Below, one piece after another: positions 45,702-53,417 of a stretch of DNA of 62,235 nt. The number at the start of each line of letters is the position of its first letter. Position 1 is the first letter of the stretch. The translations under genes and the position numbers were made by a program. Source of the DNA: a virus; the IMG/VR virus record IMGVR_UViG_3300018411_000620, positions 1 to 62,235 of that record; one strand, written 5' to 3'. Under the pieces are notes generated by a model. The model did not search any database and was not told the DNA's origin. It was given only the letters and a program-made list of their open reading frames with translations.

Positions 45702-46096
45702 ATATTTTTATCAACCCACTGTTGTTTAACAATGCAGCTTCTTGAACAGTAAAATCTTTCCTGCCCTCTTTTTGTTCTATATTTATATTTTGCAATCAAA
45801 ATATTAAATTCGTTATTGCAATAATCGCATTTTAATGTAATATATTTTTCTTCATCGGATTTTAATCCGTGTTCTGAAGAATGTTTTTGCCTCGATAATA
45901 ATTCAAGATTATACATATCATTATTTTTCTTATTACCATCTTTATGGTGGACTACTTCATTATAAGATAATTCGCGTCCTAAATAATTTACCATAATATA
46001 TCTATGCTCATCAACAACACTACCATCTTCAAGATATAATTTTACATATTCATTTTTATCTAAATCATATCTTTTTAATATTTTTAAGCCTAACAA
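45692..46096 (-). CDS. HNH endonuclease (homing-type), TTG start
   Basis: 134 residues starting at TTG (46094-46096), six bases after AAGGAG. The HNH core is EVVHHKDGNKKNNDMYNLELL (~48-68, split), followed by HSSEH. A C-terminal C-x2-C ... C-x3-C zinc site (CDYCNNEF, YCSRSC) lies near 90-122. Free-standing HNH genes of this type are mobile. It is driven by a consensus sigma-A promoter, has a strong hairpin in its leader, and runs into the tRNA-Trp gene. Confidence 0.88.
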   Translation of the reverse strand: MLGLKILKRYDLDKNEYVKLYLEDGSVVDEHRYIMVNYLGRELSYNEVVHHKDGNKKNNDMYNLELLSRQKHSSEHGLKSDEEKYITLKCDYCNNEFNILIAKYKYRTKRGQERFYCSRSCIVKQQWVDKNIYL

Positions 46097-46118
46097 TTTA
46101 TTCTCCTTAATATATATC

Positions 46119-46157
46119 GTATACCATAGGTAAAACAGTATATTATCTATGGTATAC
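46119..46157. repeat. 11-bp inverted repeat in HNH leader
   Basis: Perfect arms GTATACCATAG and CTATGGTATAC around a 17-base loop, between the promoter at 46181-46209 and the HNH start. It could be a repressor operator placed just downstream of the start site, or an RNA stem that limits expression. Confidence 0.7.
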
Positions 46158-46180
46158 TTTTAATTACTTTCGTTATATAT

Positions 46181-46209
46181 ATTATAACATAAATTCGTAA
46201 CTTTGTCAA
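46181..46209 (-). promoter_or_regulatory. Consensus sigma-A promoter (leftward)
   Basis: Leftward -35 TTGACA (complement of 46204-46209), 17-base spacer ending TTATGT, -10 TATAAT (complement of 46181-46186). It has an extended -10 TG. Drives the HNH, tRNA-Trp, PhoH, ClpP and phosphoesterase series. Confidence 0.9.
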
Positions 46210-46247
46210 GCAAAATACTAAATTCTTTTTAATTTAATAAAAATAAA

Positions 46248-46442
46248 TTATATATATTTACGCGATTCAGTCCATTCTTCTAAAAGTTCACTTAATTCAG
46301 AACTTCTTTCAAAACACCAGCACGTTCTGTTGGTTTTTAAATTTCTAAATGGCTCAATACACGTTTTTAATCCATTTCTTTCTAAAAAATTCTTTAAATT
46401 TGGTGAATAACAATGAAATATTTTTTCTGTAGAGTATCTCAT
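46248..46442 (-). CDS. DUF5659-like small protein (64 aa)
   Basis: 64 residues from ATG at 46442, eight bases after GAAGGTGG. The pattern S-x-N-L-K-N-F-L-x-x-N-G-L-K, then WCFERSSELSELLEEW, resembles the small DUF5659-type proteins of Bacillota phages and mobile elements, whose function is not known. It stands alone between the zinc-ribbon genes and the HNH promoter. The 166 bases upstream hold a weak -10 (TATAAT) and a small AAGAGG/CCTCTT hairpin but no convincing -35. Confidence 0.6.
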   Translation of the reverse strand: MRYSTEKIFHCYSPNLKNFLERNGLKTCIEPFRNLKTNRTCWCFERSSELSELLEEWTESRKYI

Positions 46443-46608
46443 GATAAACACCACCTTCTTTCATAAGTTTTATTTACCAAAATAATCACCCTTTCTTTCA
46501 AATATTAAGAGGTTTTTATTCACCCTCTTTTCATTATAGTAAATCCATATACTCGTTTTTAATATCATATGTTTATATGGAAATAAAATTACAGGTCTTC
46601 GCTGATTT

Positions 46609-47343
46609 CTATCTTTTTCTTTTAAGCTCTATTTCTTTTGAACAAGAATCACAATACTTTCTATTTGGCGTTCTTTCTACAACTACCCCACACTTAGAAC
46701 ATAAAACTACATTTTTATTTAAACCAGTAACATAATCAAATAGCAATCTCATATTGCCAATGTTGGTAAATTCGTATTTATAATTACCATCATACATATT
46801 AATAATTTCATCAGATATTGTTGTTACAAACCTAACATCATCTTTGAGATGTAGCATTTTTGAAGAAATTACTCCATCTTCATTTAACTTATATAATATA
46901 GAATCTATGGCGTCTGTGTGAATGCAAGTATTGTACGCCAATCTTATATTTTCATTTACTAAATCAATATTTGATTTTCCATACATTTTATATACACACA
47001 TTATATAAAAAATAACTCTTGCAACATTTTTCTTTTGCTTATTCAAATAGTCAATTTCTTTTTGACAAAACCTAATAACCATATCGTCTGAATTATATTC
47101 TCTTTCTACCATATCTAATCTATTTTTAATATAAATATCCTTTCTTCTAACGAAAGAGTATATAATTTCTAGTTGCTTTACCATATAACCATTTATTTCT
47201 TCTAATGATTTTCCCTCTTTTTTCAAATAATAAGCGATACACTTAAGTTCATTAGATAAGGATTTTGACTGAGGAGCGCAGTCCTCAGAAAATCCTCTCT
47301 TATATGCTTTATATCCATATTCATACTTGTCAAAAATATACAT
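46609..47343 (-). CDS. Zinc-ribbon protein 1 next to RNA polymerase
   Basis: 244 residues, mostly helical, ending in a C-x2-C ... C-x2-C ribbon (VLCSKCGVVVERTPNRKYCDSC as two halves, ~214-235) and a basic tail (KEIELKRKR). It shares length, helical body and C-terminal ribbon with the neighbouring gene at 47353, so the two are probably diverged paralogues. Adjacent to the phage RNA polymerase they are candidates for transcription factors or polymerase partners (inference from context). Confidence 0.65.
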   Translation of the reverse strand: MYIFDKYEYGYKAYKRGFSEDCAPQSKSLSNELKCIAYYLKKEGKSLEEINGYMVKQLEIIYSFVRRKDIYIKNRLDMVEREYNSDDMVIRFCQKEIDYLNKQKKNVARVIFYIMCVYKMYGKSNIDLVNENIRLAYNTCIHTDAIDSILYKLNEDGVISSKMLHLKDDVRFVTTISDEIINMYDGNYKYEFTNIGNMRLLFDYVTGLNKNVVLCSKCGVVVERTPNRKYCDSCSKEIELKRKR

Positions 47344-47352
47344 AAAATACCC

Positions 47353-48177
47353 CTATTTCTTGTTTGATGGATAATAATAATCATAATTACTGTCTTTTAA
47401 ATTAGGATGCTTCCAATTATTCTTTTCTTTCCAATTCTCTTCAGCAATCTTATTGCTTTCATATGAGCAATCTTGACATTTTGTTTTTGTGTTCTTTTTT
47501 CTTACATCTATACATCCACAATCACTACATATATAGTAGTTATCTTCATATCCTAAAATTTGTTTAATTCTAATTTTTAAATTTCTAAAATCTTCAATCA
47601 TTACTACATATGAACCATTTCTAGTATAAGATAATAATTCATCAGATGGCTGAAAATATCCATTATATCTTTTTGCTTCAAACTTTTTTTCCAATTTAAT
47701 ATATGAGTTAAAAAATCCCATATCTAAAAATCTTTCAAACAGGTTATGAAATTGCGCTGAATTCATTTTTACTGGGAATACCCTCTGTATATCCATTTGC
47801 GACATTTTAAATTCTCCGCCATAATATTTGTAAATACACATCATTGTCATTAACAACAACATTATATTTTCTTCTTCTTGGCTATTTATTAAATCTAATT
47901 CTGATTGATTAAACGTGGCAACATGGCTTACTACCGGATTTTCTTCCGCCACATCAATCATATATTTAATTTTCTTTCTTAATTCACCTTCATTAACCAC
48001 TCTTAAGTAAACTAATTTAAATTTCTTATATAATTCTGCTTCTATTTCATGCCTATTCATACCAATCGAGAATAAATACTTGGAGATAAGAACCCCCTTG
48101 TCGAGGGCTCCTAAAACTGCATTTATCTTTTTTCTGTAATATTTTCTTCCTTGATGTAATTCGTCTAAAACAATCAT
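47353..48177 (-). CDS. Zinc-ribbon protein 2 next to RNA polymerase
   Basis: 274 residues. The helical body carries an EEENIMLLLMTMMCIYKYYGG segment, parallel to RVIFYIMCVYKMYG in protein 1. A C-terminal ribbon C-x2-C ... C-x2-C (YYICSDCGCIDV, TKCQDC) lies at ~217-238, followed by a polar Tyr/Asn-rich tail. The ATG overlaps the RNA polymerase stop region (TATAATG), so it is coupled to the polymerase gene. No known family name; likely a nucleic-acid-binding partner. Confidence 0.65.
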   Translation of the reverse strand: MIVLDELHQGRKYYRKKINAVLGALDKGVLISKYLFSIGMNRHEIEAELYKKFKLVYLRVVNEGELRKKIKYMIDVAEENPVVSHVATFNQSELDLINSQEEENIMLLLMTMMCIYKYYGGEFKMSQMDIQRVFPVKMNSAQFHNLFERFLDMGFFNSYIKLEKKFEAKRYNGYFQPSDELLSYTRNGSYVVMIEDFRNLKIRIKQILGYEDNYYICSDCGCIDVRKKNTKTKCQDCSYESNKIAEENWKEKNNWKHPNLKDSNYDYYYPSNKK

Positions 48178-50216
48178 TATAGTTCTATCTCCTTTAAGCT
48201 ATATTTTTCTCCAAGATATTCGATTCCATTATCATCCAATACTGCGATAGTGATTTTCTGTGCCTTACTTTTAAGATTTTCAACAACCTGTTCGCCGAAC
48301 ACATTCCATATTGCCATCTTACCCTTATTTTTAAAGTCTGTGTATGGTAAATCTATAACATAATTCGTTACCATTTCTAAATTTGAACATACCTCTAAAC
48401 AATCCATCATTAAATTCTCGTCTAAGTTGACAAATGATTCTCTATATTTGTCTGGATCGCTACCTTTAACATACGAGCCATTCGATGCCACCGATGGCTT
48501 TAAAAGTATTTGTGTTTTATAATCTTGATTATACAAACCTATAAGTCTTTTTATTTGATTTTTTTCTTTACTTGTTAACTTATCTTGCATATTTGATTTT
48601 AGTATAGAATAATCAAACTGAATTTCGCTCTTTGCCCATTTATTTTCAAATTCGGCATGTTCTACATAATTTGCCAACGCATTCATTGTGCAATTATTCT
48701 TTAGAACTGGTAAATATCTATTGTATCTATATGCAAAGTTTCTTTCTTTTTTTGTTTTTTCCTTAGAATATATTAAATCATTCAACTTCTTTCCAAAAAC
48801 ACGTCTTGAAAATTTATTATGAACTGATTTATAATCCTTATATTCTTGTTGTAATGTTGGATATACATAAGTGAAAAAGTATGGTTTTCTGTTTGCACAA
48901 ATACTGTTTTCAAAATCTATTTTTACATTCTTCTTATTTATATCGTCAATTTCTTCTTTTGTCATTCCATCAAGAATTTCTAATCTTCTTTGTTTGTGTG
49001 ACCATTTTCTTGGTGGTGGTATAAATACATCGCCCTTAGTAGAATCTATTGCAACACCTTGATGATATCTTAGCAAGTCAATTCTCTTTCTTAATTCTTT
49101 ATATTCCTTACTATCTTCTTTATAATCTGCAAGCATTGCTATGAAATTAGAAGCAAGATTTGTAATAAATCCTATCTTAGTATCAAATGACTTAACGTCC
49201 ATATTTGCAAAACTTGTAGGATTAATCATCTGTTCTTTAATAATTGATTTTTCATACATTATTGGATACTGCGCATCGTCTACGGCATTTATTAGATATT
49301 TATCATCACTTGTTAATAATAAATCACCATCATAATCTGCATCACTACATCTATTCATTGTAGTATCCCACACGTTTGTTACAATTCCAGAAGTGATATA
49401 TTTAAACCAATACATACATTTTTCATCACTATATATATTTGTGAGTTGATTTTCTGCCGGCGCAACTAATGGTGACCTCATAATTGCCACCTTTTCACTA
49501 CCTTTTTCCACCCATCTTCTTGACCAACACTGCTTTCTTTCAAGTAATCCCGTTGGTTTCATGCCGAAAGCATTTTCTGCCATAGCATATAAGTCCGGTA
49601 TAGCAAATTCATAACTTCCTTCAACCAAACATTTTCCAATTTTCAATCTATCAATCTTTCTTTGGACAGTTTGGTTTATCTTCATCTTGATATATTCATC
49701 ATTAAGAATATCCTTATTATACATCAATGCTTTAGAAATATATGTTCCAAGCTCATTCTCCATTTTATTAACATTTATATCATCATCATCTTGCAATCCA
49801 AGTAATAATAACGAAGTATATAATTCATCACCAGACATAATCTTCTTTACCCAATCAAGGGAATAATCTGATAATTTACAGATTGTCTCATTAGTAAATC
49901 CATTACTTTGAACATATTGATAATTCATAGTTGTATATATATTATCAAATTTCTTATTTACTCTTGCTATTCCGAACACATGACCAAACTTGTTATGATA
50001 TCCACAGTATTCCTCCCAAGAGGAATACTTTTTCCACATTTTAAATTGACTTACTGTTAGTATTACATCAATATTTTTAACATATTGCTTATTGCCCCAT
50101 GCGTCAACAATAAACGTTTTCTTAGCTACAAGTCTTGCAAATTCTTTGAAATCAAATACGCTTACAAGACCCTTTATCCATGCACTTCTTAAAATTAAAC
50201 GAGCTGGGCATGTAGT
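48177..50216 (-). CDS. Single-chain RNA polymerase, C-terminal part (frame broken)
   Basis: The frame is open from just after a TAG at 50217-50219 to TAA at 48177. Its first ATG (50039) has no ribosome site. Upstream of it the frame encodes ILRSAWIKGLVSVFDFKEFA, the K-G element of the first double-psi barrel in QDE-1/YonO-type polymerases. The second barrel holds VAIMRSPLVAPAENQ and the catalytic DADYDGD (49323-49343), matching the D-b-D-G-D metal-binding loop. It joins the frame at 50152-51024 by a +1 shift near 50194-50200, giving about 948 residues. Likely a DNA-dependent RNA polymerase for late genes. Confidence 0.85.
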   Translation of the reverse strand, partial: TTCPARLILRSAWIKGLVSVFDFKEFARLVAKKTFIVDAWGNKQYVKNIDVILTVSQFKMWKKYSSWEEYCGYHNKFGHVFGIARVNKKFDNIYTTMNYQYVQSNGFTNETICKLSDYSLDWVKKIMSGDELYTSLLLLGLQDDDDINVNKMENELGTYISKALMYNKDILNDEYIKMKINQTVQRKIDRLKIGKCLVEGSYEFAIPDLYAMAENAFGMKPTGLLERKQCWSRRWVEKGSEKVAIMRSPLVAPAENQLTNIYSDEKCMYWFKYITSGIVTNVWDTTMNRCSDADYDGDLLLTSDDKYLINAVDDAQYPIMYEKSIIKEQMINPTSFANMDVKSFDTKIGFITNLASNFIAMLADYKEDSKEYKELRKRIDLLRYHQGVAIDSTKGDVFIPPPRKWSHKQRRLEILDGMTKEEIDDINKKNVKIDFENSICANRKPYFFTYVYPTLQQEYKDYKSVHNKFSRRVFGKKLNDLIYSKEKTKKERNFAYRYNRYLPVLKNNCTMNALANYVEHAEFENKWAKSEIQFDYSILKSNMQDKLTSKEKNQIKRLIGLYNQDYKTQILLKPSVASNGSYVKGSDPDKYRESFVNLDENLMMDCLEVCSNLEMVTNYVIDLPYTDFKNKGKMAIWNVFGEQVVENLKSKAQKITIAVLDDNGIEYLGEKYSLKEIEL

Positions 50217-51024
50217 CTAATTTTAAATTCGACTGCCATACTTTTGCAAACTCTGGACAAACGATTCCAGACCCATCAAATGCGTTTATTTCAACTTCCA
50301 TATTTCTTACTTCAATATCTTTTTCGCCATCATCGCTATCATATATCCAAGATATTTTTTCGTCCTTTAAAATATGTTTAAAGTCTTTTACCACACATAT
50401 TCTTGGCGTGGCTACTTTATTAGTTGCACTCGCATATAATGCATAGTAGGCTGAAAACTTAGCCAAGTTCATCTTTCCAACCTTTTTCTTATCAAGCCCA
50501 CACATCATAATTTTTTCAAGGTCGTCATATAATTCTGCATTTACAAATATAGCCGTATTTCTTCTTAATTGACCCGCACCGGCACAAAGTCTCTTGTATT
50601 TTAAATCATATATCTTATTATTTACTTCGCTTTTTACTCTGAATCCATTTTTGCAAATATCTTTATATTGTTTTTTTGTTGCATTTTCGGTATCACATCT
50701 TACTGAAATTATATGCGGTATAAACATTAGTTCGTTTATTTTATTTTGGATAATTCCTATTTTTTTTGAATTTTCTTTTGATTTTTCTATTTTTTTAAAA
50801 TTATTCTTATCAATGTTTAGTTTTTTTATTTTATCCATTAATTCTTCATAATTTATACCATATATATTTCTAATAAATTCAAATATCTGATTATCGCCAA
50901 GGCTTACAATTAAACCATCTTCTTTTGCCCTTACAAAACTAATTCCTACATAATATTCGTCTTTTATAATCTTAGACACATCTAATTTTAACGTATAAAA
51001 TAAATTTAAACTATTTTTAGCCAT
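50152..51024 (-). CDS. Single-chain RNA polymerase, N-terminal part (frame broken)
   Basis: 290 residues from ATG at 51024, seven bases after GGAG. The C-terminal half carries AGAGQLRRNTAIFVNAEL and NAFDGSGIVCPEFAKVWQ, then DYMPSSF. QDE-1-type enzymes read D-G-x-G-x-[IM]-S ... P-S-A-F-Q-I-R-x-G-x-K-G here. In this frame the sequence then drifts to NFKKCMDKGSCKRI and stops at TGA. A +1 shift at TTT-A restores ILRSAWIKG in the next frame. I therefore regard this and the gene at 48177 as one polymerase split by a frameshift. Confidence 0.82.
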   Translation of the reverse strand: MAKNSLNLFYTLKLDVSKIIKDEYYVGISFVRAKEDGLIVSLGDNQIFEFIRNIYGINYEELMDKIKKLNIDKNNFKKIEKSKENSKKIGIIQNKINELMFIPHIISVRCDTENATKKQYKDICKNGFRVKSEVNNKIYDLKYKRLCAGAGQLRRNTAIFVNAELYDDLEKIMMCGLDKKKVGKMNLAKFSAYYALYASATNKVATPRICVVKDFKHILKDEKISWIYDSDDGEKDIEVRNMEVEINAFDGSGIVCPEFAKVWQSNLKLDYMPSSFNFKKCMDKGSCKRI

Positions 51025-51040
51025 TAATACACTCCAATTG

Positions 51041-51457
51041 TTAAATAATACTTGCCAGTCCATCCGCCCATATTGAAAGTTCACGGACTATATTGTTAAG
51101 TTCATAAAATCTTTCTGTTGTGTTTGATTCACTTTCGAACCAAAATCTTATTATATGTGAAGATTCTTGTTTGACGCATTTTGGCAAACTTTTAAAGTTT
51201 ACCGCGTCTTTAAAAAATATGTAACCATTATTTATATTTTCATCATACAATTCAGATGAATCATACCCATAATGTCCGCTACAACAAAATCTTGTAAAAT
51301 ACCCTTTTCTATTTAATGTTTGTATCACATACACTATATCATCATCTATTTCCACATAACTTAATGCTTCATCTTCATTGTAATAATCTGCATATGTAAC
51401 TTTATTTTTTGGAACAGTATTATATATATCATAATTATATATATTCATATATGCCAT
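51041..51457 (-). CDS. Hypothetical protein with C-S-G-H motif
   Basis: 138 residues from ATG at 51457, four bases after GGTGAG. Central VEIDDDIVYVIQTLNRKGYFTRFCCSGHY resembles a common phage protein type with conserved C-x-G-H. The protein at 58336 has a related ILVYCFNKIGLTTEFSCEGH. No known function. It lies between dNMP kinase and RNA polymerase. Confidence 0.65.
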   Translation of the reverse strand: MAYMNIYNYDIYNTVPKNKVTYADYYNEDEALSYVEIDDDIVYVIQTLNRKGYFTRFCCSGHYGYDSSELYDENINNGYIFFKDAVNFKSLPKCVKQESSHIIRFWFESESNTTERFYELNNIVRELSIWADGLASII

Positions 51458-51458
51458 A

Positions 51459-51992
51459 TTACTCACCACGCTTTATTGTTTCATATAATGATTTTACTGG
51501 CTCCATAAGATTATCAACTCCAGAACAAGATGATATTTTATATTTAAAATTAAAATCATTTAGTGCAACTTCCGAACGGTGATTTTTTTGTTCTTCTGTT
51601 AAATCACTTTCAAATCCTTCTCTTGAAACTGTTACGCTATATGTATCAAACATGCTTTCTGGTATAAGAATTTCATTTGGATACCTACAATCATCAATCA
51701 ACACATAATCATAACCACCACACAATGATTTAATATCATCCATCAATTTATCTATCCAATAACTTTCGCCATTAGACTTTCTCATTCCGTCGCCAACATT
51801 TTGAAGTAAAGATCTGCCTTCAATATCTTTTGAGCCATCCCATCCCATATATGTCTTACACATATACTTTAGATATCCAGCATAATTTAGGACTATTGCA
51901 GTTTCACCATTATTTATTGCGATGTTTTTAAAAATTTCAGCAACTGTAGATTTTCCATTTCTTGCTTTACCTGCTATTGCTATTACTTTCAT
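51459..51992 (-). CDS. Deoxynucleoside monophosphate kinase-like P-loop protein
   Basis: 177 residues. Walker A GKARNGKST (8-16), then YDYVLIDDCRYPNEI (~95-109), which matches the DxRFPNE segment of phage dNMP kinases. The C-terminus is short. It would phosphorylate dNMPs for phage DNA synthesis. Its start overlaps the deoxynucleotidase gene by one base, so the two nucleotide enzymes are coupled. Confidence 0.85.
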   Translation of the reverse strand: MKVIAIAGKARNGKSTVAEIFKNIAINNGETAIVLNYAGYLKYMCKTYMGWDGSKDIEGRSLLQNVGDGMRKSNGESYWIDKLMDDIKSLCGGYDYVLIDDCRYPNEILIPESMFDTYSVTVSREGFESDLTEEQKNHRSEVALNDFNFKYKISSCSGVDNLMEPVKSLYETIKRGE

Positions 51993-52585
51993 TAATTAAG
52001 CCCCTCCTTTAAATAATAATCAAACATATAACCTATTTCATTCCAATCATCTACATTATATACGTCGTCATTATCATGTCTTTGCCATTTAAAATTATTA
52101 TAATCTTTGTATAAAATTTTGATATAGGCATTGGTGTGTTCCAAACATTCATAAATGTCGTCAATTTGAATTGCATGTCTCATATCAATATTTGATTTAT
52201 CATTACTACTTGAAGAGTATACTTCTTTTATGTATGGCATATTTTTTTCTATCCACTTTGTCTTTAATTCTAAATTTTTGCCATGCGCTGCTGTTGAAAT
52301 ATAGAAGTCAATATCATTTTTATATTTTTCCAATACTTCTACTATATGTGGCATAAATTCTAACTTTTCATCAAAGAATTCTTCTGAGGAAAAAATTTCA
52401 TATACCTCTTCTTGAGTAATTTCTGGATATAAGTTTCTAAAATTATAACTTCCCAGTTCATCTGGTGATTTATTTACATTAAACTTTTTATTTGCTATTT
52501 CAACGAATCTCTTAACGCTGTTAACAATCGTTGAGTCAAAATCTAAAAATACCTTAATCTTACTATTCACAATTTTCTTCTCCAA
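51992..52585 (-). CDS. 5'(3')-deoxyribonucleotidase-like HAD protein
   Basis: 197 residues. HAD motif I is LDFDSTI (nucleophile D15, D17), motif II FYISTAA, and a late IQIDD supplies the motif IV acids. Length and cap position fit the NT5C-type 5'(3')-deoxyribonucleotidases often carried by phages. Probably dephosphorylates dNMPs, affecting nucleotide pools together with the kinase downstream. Confidence 0.82.
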   Translation of the reverse strand: MEKKIVNSKIKVFLDFDSTIVNSVKRFVEIANKKFNVNKSPDELGSYNFRNLYPEITQEEVYEIFSSEEFFDEKLEFMPHIVEVLEKYKNDIDFYISTAAHGKNLELKTKWIEKNMPYIKEVYSSSSNDKSNIDMRHAIQIDDIYECLEHTNAYIKILYKDYNNFKWQRHDNDDVYNVDDWNEIGYMFDYYLKEGLN

Positions 52586-53087
52586 TCATATTGAATATTG
52601 TATTTGTATCATATACATACTTTACTTTCTTTCGACGCTGTGGTATTAATATTCCACCGAAATCAATTACGTCTTTTATATTTATCGACTTCTTAGTTGT
52701 TGATTCAATAAATTTATTGAAGTTATCAATATCTAAGAAGTATGTTAATTCTTGTTCTCTAAAGTTGAATACTAAGCCGGCAATTACACCTTTATAACTT
52801 CTTGCTCTGCTTAACCCTTCAATTTGACATTTCTTTATTTGTTTCTTATTATCATCAGTCGAAAATGATATTGACTTTTCCTTTGTGCTTTTAAGCTCCA
52901 ATGCAAAGAAGTATGGGAACTTGTAAGCGTAGCTGTCGTAGGGATTATGTGTTGAAAATCTTGTCTTTGCCCCTCCGCCGAATGAAGCCGCTGGGTCTTT
53001 AACCCTTTCATAATATATAACATCTGCGTCTATACTATCACGAAATGCATCTTCAAATATCTTACCTTCGTTTCTAGGAATATTCAT
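52563..53087 (-). CDS. recU: RecU-like Holliday junction resolvase
   Basis: 174 residues from ATG at 53087. RecU-type landmarks: N-x-G-K-x-F-E (RNEGKIFEDAF), YYERVKDPAASFGG, NPYDSYAYKFPYFFALELKST (split ~60-80) with the D/E...E-x-K nuclease core, and SISFSTDDN. It resolves four-way junctions during recombination or packaging. First gene of the leftward early operon behind the promoter at 53122-53150; overlaps the next gene by 23 bases. Confidence 0.88.
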   Translation of the reverse strand: MNIPRNEGKIFEDAFRDSIDADVIYYERVKDPAASFGGGAKTRFSTHNPYDSYAYKFPYFFALELKSTKEKSISFSTDDNKKQIKKCQIEGLSRARSYKGVIAGLVFNFREQELTYFLDIDNFNKFIESTTKKSINIKDVIDFGGILIPQRRKKVKYVYDTNTIFNMIGEENCE

Positions 53088-53121
53088 CAACCCTTTCTTA
53101 ATTTATTTCATCCTATAGTAT

Positions 53122-53150
53122 ATTATACCATAAATTTACTAAAAAGTCAA
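53122..53150 (-). promoter_or_regulatory. Sigma-A promoter (leftward, early operon)
   Basis: Leftward -35 TTGACT (complement of 53145-53150), 17-base spacer ending TATGG, -10 TATAAT (complement of 53122-53127). Shares the ATGGTATAAT extended -10 with the other promoters here. Drives recU through the RNA polymerase genes. Confidence 0.9.
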
Positions 53151-53195
53151 GTGTGTTCAAAAATAAATTAAAAATATTTTAATTTTCGAAAATAC

Positions 53196-53224
53196 TTGAC
53201 AAATATAAAAATATATGGTATAAT
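53196..53224 (+). promoter_or_regulatory. Sigma-A promoter (rightward)
   Basis: -35 TTGACA 53196-53201, 17-base spacer ending ATATGG, -10 TATAAT 53219-53224. Consensus quality. It faces the leftward promoter; the rightward transcript begins just before the palindromic repeats. Confidence 0.92.
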
Positions 53225-53241
53225 ATATATATATTTAAGAG

Positions 53242-53288
53242 TACTTATAATATATGTCTATATAGACATAGTATATAAGTATATATAA
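53242..53288. repeat. 47-bp direct repeat, copy 1, internally palindromic
   Basis: 44 of 47 positions match copy 2 at 53347-53393. The centre is the perfect 16-bp palindrome ATGTCTATATAGACAT, flanked by TACTTATA and TATAAGTA arms, giving an imperfect ~40-bp dyad. Possible operator or replication-initiation element. Confidence 0.85.
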
Positions 53289-53300
53289 ATACCTATATAA

Positions 53301-53339
53301 GTAAATATAATAATATTTTAATATTATTATTATATTTAC
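53301..53339. repeat. AT-only inverted repeat between the two direct repeats
   Basis: Arms GTAAATATAATAATA (53301-53315) and TATTATTATATTTAC (53325-53339) around a nine-base loop. The stretch is nearly pure A/T, so easily melted. Together with the flanking repeats it forms a symmetrical array upstream of the ThyX-like gene. Confidence 0.8.
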
Positions 53340-53346
53340 GTTTATA

Positions 53347-53393
53347 TACTTATAATATAAGACTATATAGACATAGCATATAAGTATATATAA
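53347..53393. repeat. 47-bp direct repeat, copy 2
   Basis: Differs from copy 1 at three positions, two of which break one arm of the central palindrome. It ends about 25 bases before the ThyX-like start codon, so it is part of that gene's leader. Confidence 0.85.
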
Positions 53394-53417
53394 TATATAT
53401 AATATAAGGAGGATTTT

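Noticed and set aside
46443-46608. A 13-codon leader peptide (TTG near 46480) before the DUF5659-like gene
   Set aside because: It has a fair ribosome site and overlaps the next start, but is too short and has no regulatory codon pattern to support it.
53242-53393. CRISPR-like array
   Set aside because: Only two copies, long and themselves palindromic, with an inverted repeat rather than unique spacers between them, and no cas genes.
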